Source of the DNA: Diphasiastrum complanatum
Lineage: Eukaryota > Streptophyta > Lycopodiopsida > Lycopodiales > Lycopodiaceae
DNA length: 64,000 nucleotides
Assembly: GCA_029204225.1 (NCBI GenBank)
Contig: CM055109.1
Coordinates: 38,164,991-38,228,990 of the forward strand
Direction: 5' to 3'
Shown here one piece after another: positions 1-11,700 of this stretch (positions are counted from its first letter, which is position 1; every line of letters begins with the position of its first letter). The translations under genes were made by a program, and so were the position numbers. The notes under the pieces were generated by a model that was not told the DNA's origin, made no database searches, and worked only from the letters and a program-made list of their open reading frames with translations.

Positions 1-114
1 TGAGATCTCGCGCCTCCTGCAACAGACAAATTACAACAATCACTAAACCATAGCATAAAAGAAACGCATCAGAATCGAGTGAGAAACAACAAACTAGACA
101 CTGAAGAGTCATAC

Positions 115-2034
115 CTATGCTCGTCCAAGGCTGACAACAGAATCCCCTCGCCGATGCGCTCCATGAACTCGTAAATGAGACCGAGGGTGCACCCCTCACG
201 GTCTACCAGACGCAGCACTCTGTAAATGGGTAGTAGGATCCCACTAATCTCCTCAGCAGCTCTCCAGAACTCGTCGCCGTACACAGTGGACTGGAAAAAT
301 GCCGAATGGGGGAGGTCTGTAAAGTCCCGGAAGGCCACGCTGGAAACCATCCGCCGCAATGCATCCTTCACCACCACCAATCGCTCTAGCACCAAGAAGT
401 AAAACGCAAAGCGTGTGGGTGCGGACTTCTTCAGGTTTAGGGTGGAGAAGGTGCGGAACAGGGCCAACACACGCCTCTTCCTGGTGACAAAAGTGACCAG
501 GCGCATGGCCGTAGAAGTGATCTGCAACACAAACACCCAGTAAAAAAGTTTAGACAGTAGTTGAGATGTGGTTAGCAGCATCGAAGGAAGAAAGCATAGC
601 AAATAGAACAAACTATACCTCTCTGATCCATGGAAGCGCACACAGGTCATGGATGAGCAAGTCTATGCAATGTGCAGCACAGGATGTCCACACAATGCTA
701 GGGTGCTCCCTCATCATAATCTCGCCCATCTGCTTGCAGTTCGAGGCGTTGTCGGTGACAACCTGAACCACGTGCTCATCTCCGATGTCAGCAATAACAT
801 CTCTAATGACCTCCCATATGAAATCGGCGGTGATGGCGTCACCACCTCGAGTGGCATCCACACCACGTAGGAATACTATGCCAAGTGGGCAAGAAACCAA
901 GACATTGATGACGGATCGCCGACGAATGTCGGTCCATCCATCGCTCAATATCGTGCATCCATACCTGCCGCAAAACACCCATTAGCTACATGCAAAAATT
1001 ACGGCACCAGTAAATCCTAAACACATGCAAAGAGATTACAAAGACAAGTTACTTATTGCTGCCAAGCTAAGCGTGATGGTCTCCTCCTCCTGACGAAGCA
1101 ACCTCCCTCGTAGTGCCTCTCGCCTGGGAGGTGTCCATGTAGCATCCACGGCCGCCATCTGTGCACAGAACTCCCTGAACACCCAAGTGTCAGCAACAGC
1201 AAAGGCAATGCCGCACTCGTAAAAGAACTGGCCACACAGTCAAGTGCGACGGGCCTGCTGCTCTCTCTGCCAGCCGCATCGATCAAGGGTCTGCTGCCTG
1301 GGCCTAACCCCTCTCTGCTGTGTATATGGTGCTCGTGGTCTAGCGTGCCCAACGGATGGCTGATCTGTGGGTGTGTCACTCTCTCTGGCAACATCTGCCG
1401 AAGCATGTGGTGCATCTGCTGCCGAGGAGGAGGGTCGAGAAGCACCCGCTGCTGCTGAACCAACATGCTCATCTGATGGTCCTGCTGCTGCTGCGGATGG
1501 AACTGAAGGTGCTGTACTGGGCCTTCCACCTGAACCATGCTCTGCCCGTGCTGTACTGGGCCCTGCAGCTGTACCATGCTCTGCCCGTGATGTACTGGGC
1601 CCTACACCTATACCATGCCCAACCCATGATGTACTACGCCCTGCAGCTATACCATGCCCTGCCCGTGATGTACTGGGCCCAATATCCATGGTAGGCCCTG
1701 CCTGTCTGCCTGTGAGCCCTCCTGCATGCCTACCTGTAGCTGCTCCTGCTGCCTGTCCCTGTCTAGAACCCTGTGATGCAGTACCGGGCCCGTACATGGT
1801 AGACAACCTCTGCAGATCCTCATCAAAAATCCTGGGGCAATCAGATATGCCCAATGTCCGCCCATCTGGCCCTCTGACCCGCAGCAAGTGAGCCCTAACC
1901 CTGGTGAGTGATCCCGTGAAGTAACCACCGCAATGCAAGCATCTCCATCTGCGGGTGCCTGAGCCATGGTGTGTGCCCACATCCCCGTCGGTAAGCTCAA
2001 CCTCGGCCCAAAGGCCTCGGTCCCGCACTGGCAT
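115..2034 (-). pseudogene. hAT transposase-like gene, 5' exons only
   Basis: Three exons can be read on the minus strand. The first (2034 to about 1053) opens with a BED-type zinc finger (W-x-C-x2-C, then two His/Cys candidates near residues 45-65), then a low-complexity Ser/Thr/Gly/Ala linker with a 13-residue repeat, then a hAT-like stretch with FFYECGIAF. The second (964 to 619) is a DUF659 domain with SDGWTD and DNASNC motifs, carrying candidate catalytic acidic residues. The third (521 to 115) continues the transposase core and ends in a GT donor, so the dimerisation domain lies outside the window. The intron 1 phase does not resolve cleanly. An in-frame TGA at 1242-1240 interrupts exon 1 between the linker and the conserved block, where the frame otherwise stays open, so this copy looks inactive unless that stretch is spliced out. 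Family assignment is firm; exon ends are approximate. Confidence 0.8.
1514..1690. repeat. 39-bp minisatellite inside the hAT exon
   Basis: About 4.5 copies of a 39-bp unit starting GTACTGGGCC begin at 1514, 1553, 1592, 1631 and 1670. On the minus strand each unit keeps frame and encodes a 13-residue repeat of the type GPSTSRAEHG, forming the linker between the BED finger and the transposase core. Confidence 0.85.
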
Positions 2035-2924
2035 CGTATCAACACGACCCTAAACCTGCAAACAACAAATAATCAGGCAAACGTTCAGTAGAAAAAAAAT
2101 ACATTGCATTGAACAACATTACCGAGCTCAAATAGAGCTCAAAATACCAGAGCATACATCAGAACGATTCCAGTTCACACATTATATCAAGTGCCAAAGA
2201 AGAACATGAGATTAGGGCGTGGGATAGAATAATTTCTGTATGAGGGATAACAGGCGACTGACGTTAGTGTCGGAGTCCGTGCAGGCATAAAGGAGTGCAG
2301 TGTGGGCCTAAACCGCGCCCCTAGCAGATGTTTGCACGATGGTCCACGCTTAAACCCTAAAAAGTATGGAATCAGGGCATGAAAATTGAAATTTGTGATA
2401 CGGATGTAGACGGGCGGAACGGAGGTCATAGGAGTCTGTGCAAGCATGTGGAAATGCATTCTAGGCTCAGACATCACCTCACTCGGTTTCCAAAAAGCCA
2501 TTCTGTGGAAATGGCCAAAATACACAAGCATTTGGAATGTGGTGTTCAAATCTCGCTAGGCGTGTCGTGACGGCTGAAACTGATGCTGTAAAAATCACTG
2601 TGGGCGTGAAGAAAGGTGGTCTAGAGCCAAACTACGCTCGATTTGGTTGCCTACAACTCAATGTCAACAATTGCAAAAAATCAAGCCTACACTTACCAAA
2701 TATCGAAATTTGGTCGTTTCGCTCTCCACGAAGCTCAGACCCACCCGGCACCGTGCACACCAACTCCGTATCGTCGAGTAGATGCCTGCCAAGTATTCAC
2801 TTCAAAGATTGGACGCCCACAGCTCTCAAAAAAGAAATTTGCCTCCTCCACTGCTGGCGCGGTTCTGTGCGCGAGGAGGAGGCCGAAAATCTGGTTTCTG
2901 TTTTTTTTTTTTTAACGATTCTGT
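2035..2924. other. Presumed leader of the hAT element
   Basis: No coding segment is convincing here. The open frames around 2380-2915 lack recognisable motifs and end in a poly-T run at about 2900. The stretch probably holds the promoter and 5' untranslated region of the hAT gene. Confidence 0.35.
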
Positions 2925-2982
2925 CCACGAATCGCGATTCCCGAATTGCGAAGCTGGCGAATCGCGATTCGCTGCAACTATG
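2925..2982 (-). repeat. hAT terminus with palindromic subterminal array
   Basis: Read on the minus strand it begins CATAGTTGCA, then holds AATCGCGATTCG twice with close variants, then an A-rich run. It is nearly identical to the ends of the element at 46107-46925. No partner end occurs within the preceding 2.9 kb, consistent with a larger element running leftwards. Confidence 0.75.
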
Positions 2983-3042
2983 GTTCTAACATTTGATGTT
3001 TGTGTGACCCTCCTAGAGGCTAGGACAACGTTATATATTTGA

Positions 3043-4975
3043 GTTACAATATTATCAATTCTAGAAATTGGAACTCGGAACTACGTTTGGGCTTTTATTT
3101 TGGCATAAACAATGTACACTATACATGTGTAATGGTCTGCTAATTACTTATTCTTTTGACATTTATGTCTAATCTTATTCATGGATAATGGTGTGCTAAG
3201 TGCTTATTCTTTTGACATTTATGTCTAATCTTATGAATTGCTTTTCATGCTCATTTTAGGTTGGACTTTTAGTTTGAACTTTTTATGAATGCCTTTGATA
3301 GTTACTAACAATTGATTAGTTTACTAAGTACTTAAAGCTTGGTGTCGGCCTCCTACGCAACTCATGCAATTTTCAAATCAAAACAACCTTGCATTATGCA
3401 CAATATGCATTGTAGTTTGTAACCATAGACATGTCTTCAATGTTGTTATGTCCAATCAAGTACCTACTACAATGTTGAAACGCCCTTCAAATTCTAATCT
3501 TCTTAAGTTAAAACTGTAACACTAAGCATTGAAGCACTTAGCATATGTGACTCAGAAATCAACAATCAAGAGACAGGTTCTAATAGATTATACTCTAAAA
3601 ATTGTAATTGCACCCTAAACCATAAATCATCACTTGTTTTTGCTATAACATAAGGCTGGAAATAAGACTAACAATTGAAATACTTGATCCACTTCTTTGG
3701 TTCTATTCTTAAGGGCCTGTTTATAACAGACCAATTGATTAATTCTGTTCATCGATATTCACTTGCTAAATCTTCCCCACCTCCTCCACACAACTAGCAA
3801 GGCACAGATTGGTGTTGCCATACACCAAGTGCTCGACTGCTTCACAATCGAACAGTTCCTTCTCTTCATGTAGATGAGAGATGGACCAATTTCACTTGCA
3901 TGCAAAAGCTAAACAATCCAAAGACAAAACTCGTGTGGCTAACCTCTACAACTCTACATCGCTCTACACAGAAATTCCCCACCATGTGGTAGGCACCAAC
4001 AATGAACATTAGCTACCTGGCCATCCCCCTCCCAAGGATACCCGGCTCTTTCTCAAAGTCAAACCTATCCCAGTAGAGTTATCACAACTCAGTCGCATTG
4101 TCTCGACAATTTGACGACCCTTTGGCAATACAAGCTAGTCCATCGTGATTCTTCCACATGTGAGAGCCATATGATAGGCTTGTAGGATTTTTTATTAATT
4201 GTACCTTTTACATGCTTAGCAAATGAGGTTGCTTAGAGTTCCTCAAGTAAGTCATTGCAATCTGGATTTGATTAATGGGCAAATGATGTTATCAACTTCA
4301 AAACAGATGCCTCCTTAACTTTCATAAAATTGTAGAAATTCAAGGTACTAAGTTTCTATCACTTCTTTACAAGCGAAGTGCAAATTCAGTCATGATGAGA
4401 TGACGGTTAGCACTAAAGAGCAAAGCCACTCAAATGAAGTCCTAACTTTCTCATTTAAAATTAAGAAACATTTAAATCTCATCAGTTGCTCAAACAATAA
4501 CTAAATAGATAGGGTTTACAACCTCGTATGCACACAATCAACCACACTCCCTAGCTTCATGTTGGAACTTGGGAAGTATACTCTCTTAACTTCTAAAGTA
4601 GGAGGGTAAAAGAAAAAACACTCGTGGGGGTTTGTGTTCTTGTTAAAAACATATGATACCGTCTTGCTCCATCTCAAGCATTGATAGATACATCTATCTT
4701 AATCCCTAACTAAGAACCTCTACAATAGTAGTCTCCACAAAATTGCAAGAAATAATCAACTTTCAAAAAGTTAACTATGGTATTATAGTTAGAGGAACAT
4801 TCTAAAAAGCTCAACTAAATGGAGAGTTCTTTGGTACAACCTTATTCTATTCTATAACTCAAGTGGTGCTAATGCTTGATTGATTTTGACAATGTTTTAT
4901 TTTTCTTTTGGCAAAACTTTTCAGTTTGGATTGTTTTCCTTTTCAACATTGGCTCTTTTAGATCATTGTTCCAGT
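3043..4975. other. AT-rich non-coding stretch, possibly RIO2 intron
   Basis: I see no RIO2 kinase exon, other gene or transposon domain here. If the RIO2 gene is intact this is part of its fourth coding intron, because the next exon would lie at lower coordinates. Confidence 0.4.
3131..3234. repeat. Tandem duplication, period 56 bp
   Basis: Segments 3131-3178 and 3187-3234 are nearly identical over 48 bases and share the 20-mer CTTATTCTTTTGACATTTAT. Confidence 0.85.
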
Positions 4976-4983
4976 GAAATGTG

Positions 4984-6712
<1,729 letters not shown>

Positions 6713-7342
6713 GGCGGAGCACCTTCCCCCAGATGTTATGCTTTAGTAGGCGAACAACGTAACTGCAAAAGAAAAGATGATGAGAGAGGTTACAAAATGG
6801 ATACAGACGCCAATTTTGTCCACAGCTTTTTAGCACTTGCAGAATACTGAATTCTTCAATTTTGTAAAAACGAAACAAAATCTAATGTTTGAAATTGTGC
6901 AATCTGAGAATGGCCAGAATTGTGAGGCTAGTGATCTGAACAACAAAGCAACTGAGAATCCTGTAGGGGATTGTATGATAACAAATGACAAGTATGAGCC
7001 AAAGTATACACTAACCCAGCACCTGCAGGACTAGAATCATGCGAATGTTGCAATGGAATACTTGTTTGTTTGTTTGCTTGTTGGTCGATAAAGTCCGCCA
7101 GCAACTTCACAGATCAGCTGGCTGCTGCTATATTACAAACAATTTCTCGCACTCTGGCTTTTCTTTGGGAGTGGAATCGGTCCTTGCCTTTGTTGTTTTC
7201 ATTATGCTGTGCTTCTTTAGGGTTTTGCGAGCGAAAGAGGAAATGGCTCTCCATAGGTAACCTAGGGAGAGGGAGAGGCCAAAGAAAATTGAGAATGTAC
7301 CCCTCTAATGTAATGAAGAGATTGGCCGTTTTTTAGGGTTTT
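6713..7342 (-). promoter_or_regulatory. RIO2 5'UTR and promoter region with two telo-boxes
   Basis: Two matches to the plant telo-box (AAAACCCTAAA on the minus strand) lie at 7332-7342 and 7216-7226. Telo-boxes are known to be enriched near the start of plant ribosome-biogenesis and translation genes, which fits RIO2. A 5'UTR intron is plausible: donor at 7022-7021, acceptor at 6764-6763, then a short exon 6762-6713 joined to the start codon. Positions of transcription start and intron are inferred. Confidence 0.6.
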
Positions 7343-7404
7343 TTTTAGGCATTGCCTTTTTAAAAGGCAATACTAAGGACTATTGCACACATCCTCTTTG
7401 CTTT

Positions 7405-7560
7405 TATTATTGGACATTCAGAGAGCTTGGTTTTTACCTTTGTCTCGTTTGGCTTCCAACCCTTCTCATACCGCAGCCGGACATGACTTTTGCTTTTTCC
7501 TTTGTGGTGTTTACCTCTACATCCTGGGGTTGGTGATGCTGGTCACCGTTGATCACGAAT
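7405..7560 (+). pseudogene. LINE fragment, same family as 36412-39109
   Basis: The stretch encodes LPLSRLASNPS and flanking residues on the plus strand and is clearly similar in DNA to the LINE segment around 38600-38440 read on the minus strand. It is a short internal piece of the N-terminal region, with no ends. Confidence 0.8.
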
Positions 7561-7699
7561 CCAGATTAAGGGGGAGTATTGGATTTATCTCCTCTACTCT
7601 CCTAAATCTCATGTTAATCTAGTTCCATTCACCGCTGCAACATTACATGCATTGTCGCACAGTCGTCTATAACTGAAGACAACAAGAGAATGGCAGTCC
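7561..7699. other. Polypurine-tract-like junction
   Basis: AAGGGGGAG at 7568-7576, followed by TATTGG, resembles the polypurine tract and LTR start of a plus-strand Copia element. No matching coding region precedes it, so it is a scrap at most. Confidence 0.3.
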
Positions 7700-8097
7700 G
7701 ACTCATCGAAGTAACCCGACTTGTCGCTTTGATCTTCAGACTAAGCAATGCACAAAATTTGTTGTGTGCATCAATGCTCATTGCCTTGGTGAACACATCT
7801 GCAATCATGTCCTGCGTTCGACAATACGTTAAGCTTATCTCTCTGTCGAGAATCTTGCCCCTGACATAGTGATATCGAATTTTAATGTGCTTACTCCTAG
7901 AGTGAAATCTAGGGTTGGCCGATAAGGCAATGGCACTCTGATTATCACAAAATATGATTATCGGGGTGTGTTAGTTCAAACTAATGCTTGATAGTAAATT
8001 TCTCAACCAAAATGCTTCTTTAATAGATTGAGAAGCAGCAATAGACTCTGTTTTTGTAGATGAAAGAGCAATAGAGGTTACTGTTCCGACTTATGGG
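7700..8097 (-). pseudogene. Copia RNase H fragment
   Basis: Reading the minus strand gives the Copia RNase H block: TSIALSSTKTESIAASQS, then FCDNQSAIALSANPRFHSRS, then KHIKIRYHYVRG and a FTKAM tail. One in-frame stop precedes the FCDNQSA motif. Nothing upstream of RNase H is retained. Confidence 0.85.
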
Positions 8098-8739
8098 GTA
8101 GACCCAACTTGGCCGACTTATTGGAAAAACTTGACTTATCCGACATATCGAGGGAGTCCGACTTATCGAGCCTCCTCACGCTCACCTATTATACTGTGCA
8201 ACTAACTTGACAATGACAACAGTCACGATATTCTTCTTGACGACACAACGGCTCCACGCCATCTTTTGTACACTCATTTGCACAAATAAAAAATTGTATA
8301 TAGATAACCATTGTAATATATTCAGTACTTAACGAGACAGACATTGTAGATGCTTTCATGCATCGATTCTTTCTTCAGATGGATCGTCAGTAATAAGCTC
8401 ATAGCTTTTACAGATTGTAGTTAGCTTTGTGAGCACTCGGTTTTGTCCGCAATTTCCTTGTGCTCACCTGCATCACTGACTTGTATCTCACTACATTTGA
8501 TCTAAATAAACTACTGTCTGGTTCTGCGTTCAGATTCTTTGTTAGTATTGCATGCTTTCCACTTTGTGTCTGACTTTCTGATTCCTTTGTCTGATTGTCT
8601 GCTCTTCGCTTTTGCAACCACCGCGCAATCAAGCTTTAGTTCATTCTTGTGTTCGCCTACTGTTAAGCAGTAGTGCAAGCACCGAGGGAATTTCCTTTTG
8701 CCATTCCCTAGCAATTAGGACCTTGCATTTCCGCATGCA
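8098..8739. other. No gene recognised; CGACTTATC-like repeats
   Basis: Between about 8085 and 8165 the motif CCGACTTAT recurs in variants, with two more near 7699-7725. The open frames at 8408-8714 show no known domain. Probably retrotransposon-derived. Confidence 0.3.
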
Positions 8740-11700
8740 CAAGGGGTTCTAGAGCCTATTTGAGGAGGCCAAACTCGCCCGACTACACCATCATTTGGTT
8801 GATTCATTGCCATTATCTCTATCTATTCTCATGCTTCTTATTCCTTGGCTTGGGGGTGAAGCTTCTAGAGATTGGTTGGTTGCTTCTATTTGGTTGGGTG
8901 GTTCTTCCAACAGTGTGTTCTTTATTGTTTTGCTTGTAAGCAGGATCTCAAGGAGGTGACTCTTACATTGGTATCAGAGCAAGGCTTACGAAAATAGGAG
9001 AACTCGGAGAAATGCTACCTTTCGTTGAAATTTCGGTGTGGATCAATGGGAATTCTCTTCCAAGTGAAGAGCAAGGTTTCAAGTGGGTGTACTATCCCAG
9101 TTTCCATTTGCATGTTGCTAAAATCCATTTCTCTCGAAATCTTTTGGAGTTTTATGGAGAATTGTCCTGGAAAGCCAATTTGAAATGCTTTTTTGGAGTT
9201 TTTCTTGTGTAGCTCAAATTTTATGTAGATCTGAATTTTTCAGAAAGTTTACTTTCATTTTAGGGATCATTAATGATGAAATTAATGATGCATGCCGATT
9301 CTTTTCATTATTTATGATTCTAGGCTATGTTTTGGTCAAAATTGCTAGTTATTTCATGGCTTTTGACTCAAAATTGATAGTAAGAACACAAATACAGCAA
9401 GATCACATCAATTAGATGGTTGTAATTCTGTAAATTGGTTTGCATGTGCTAGAGGAAGAATTGCATGTCATAAATTTCCACTTTATAGTGAAGAAAAAAA
9501 TGGAAAATAGCCAAAAATCATCATTTTTGCTTGTTTTTTCATAAAGTTGGATAGTAGGTGGCTGTAAAACATCATGTAGAGCTTGTAAAGAGTTGAACCA
9601 AAGTTTTTTGAGGCTTTCCCTGAAGTTAGAGCCAAGAATTCCATGAATTGGGCTTGTAGAAAGTAAAAAAAAGACCAAAAAATAGTTTTTTTTTTCATGG
9701 TTTTTGAGGGATGGATGGTTCCCAATCCATAAGGGGATCATGCTAGAAATTTTTACAACATGATTATCATTCTTTTTTACCTTCCTAGAAAGCTATCAGA
9801 CCTGTAAATTGATGGCCGATGGCTTATGCTTCATCTCCATTAAGTTTGAAGCTATTTTGACTTCTACAAACCAAGAAATCTTCGTTCTCAAGCTATATGA
9901 ATGCTTCACGAAAGTCTAATAGACCATTTAAGACTGCTGGTATTATCACTTTTGAGCTTGGGAAGGTGTTTGCATGTTTTCACAACATATGGCCTTGAGA
10001 AAGTGCGTCCCTATAGATTTTTTGACGCTCTGTTCTCACACGTGTGAAGCCTAGGTGGCAGGCTGATGTGGCAAGCATCTCAATCACTTGGTCTCCCTCC
10101 ATATTCTGCTTTACAACACCTAATTTGGTGCAATGTAGCCAAAGTTATGGCCGTTTGAAATTTTGGTAGTTTTGTCTGCAACATTGACAAAATCCATAAT
10201 TGTTCTGATTACATGCTAGTCTTTCCCCTAATTTGTGGTACCGTGCTTGCATGGATTGATTGCATGTTGATTTTGAGTGTGATTCTGATATACAGGAAGG
10301 ATTTACAGTCGATTTGAGTGGTTATACGCATGTGCTCTAATGGTCGGGTCACAAATTTGAGATGTTGGCTGACAAATTTTGTAAAACTGAAATTTACGTT
10401 GAAAACTCTGTAATGGCGTTTTGTGACTGATGTAGTGTGCTTTACATGCTAGTTGGACATTGGTTTATTGACATTAGGAATCAAACAATATTTCGATTTT
10501 TCGATTTAGATTGCCTTTTGTACTAACAGTCTTTTTGTCAAAAAAAATTTGAATTATGTAAATTGTGTCAAAAATTGAGTTTTTTTTTTCAAAAAATCAA
10601 AATTTCAATCATTTTTTTGTTATCTATGAAATGAGTTTAGATTGGTGAATTGACTATATTGAGTTTTCAGTCAGATTTAGTCACGGTGTTTTCACTAAGG
10701 CTAAATTATTTCCCGGTAATAGATAAAAATTGACAGAAAGAATCGCAATGAATTTGCCGACAATTTTTACTGTATGATATTTTAACTTTTGGAGTATGGT
10801 ACTCCTTGGTTGAAAGTTAAATTTGAATTTTTTTTTCTTTTCTGTTGAAATTCAAGTTTGGTTAAAATTTTGAAATTGATTACTTGTCTGATATGTTTTT
10901 GATGGATATTCATCGTTAGAAATGGGTCAAGTGAACGTTTGTGCAAGATACTCGTCAAAATTGAATTTAAAAATTGTCGAACAATATGAAATGGCCATAT
11001 AGAATGAGTGGTGATACAACTCTTTATCCGAGCAGTGAAATCTGGTTGGATGCAGTTTAAGAGTAAAAATTTCCATTCATGTAATTTCATATTCTGACGT
11101 TTTGATAGTTTTTGTTAATATTGACGGAGTAATGCCAAACCAGTCAATAAAAAAAAGAAGTCCAATTTTATTGGAAAAACTGTAACTGATAGGAATTGAT
11201 CAAAAGTAAAAAAAAAACTGATTTCATTTCCTAGTTAAATCCTATAGTGAATTGTATGCAAAAGATCATACTAGTACTGTTTTTCATACTAGTAGATGAT
11301 TTTTGTACATCAGGAATTCAACCCAAGTATAGGATAGAAATGAAATTGTTTCAGACTTTTTCCTGCAATAGTTAACTTTTTACATTTCTAATGTATGTAC
11401 ATCTTCTTATTGCCTTAGCTGAAATAGATTTTCAGGGGACTGAAAATTCTAAGGGGGGAAAAGAGTCGACATCAGAGGTAGTAAGTGTGCTTGGAAAATG
11501 TATTTCACAGTCAGGATTTTGGTAATCCCTATGGAATAATTGCTTAATACCGAATATTGTTCTCCTGGATTGAATTCATTCAATTGAGTTCAGAATTGAT
11601 ATCTTTGTAATCATTGAGTAGTCCATAGTGTTGGATGTCAATTGTGATGTTAGAAATAGAATTTGATACATGGATTACATTGGATCCGTTAGTTGACAAA

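Larger units (their letters stand above)
1..2982 (-). mobile_element. hAT-family DNA transposon, 5' portion
   Basis: The transposase-like exons at 115-2034 are preceded on the minus strand by about 900 bp of leader and then, at 2982-2925, by a terminal block starting CATAGTTGCA and continuing into an array of AATCGCGATTCG palindromes and a poly-A run. The same terminus closes the two non-autonomous elements at 46107-46925 and 47651-48340. The sequence just outside, GTTCTAAC at 2983-2990, resembles their flanking duplications. The other end is outside the window. That this terminus and the transposase belong to one element is inferred from spacing and orientation. Confidence 0.6.

Noticed and set aside
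613-985. Plus-strand frames at 566-985 and 1356-1891 opposite the hAT exons
   Set aside because: The minus-strand frames carry BED and DUF659 motifs with splice borders. The plus-strand frames are shadows of GC-rich coding DNA.
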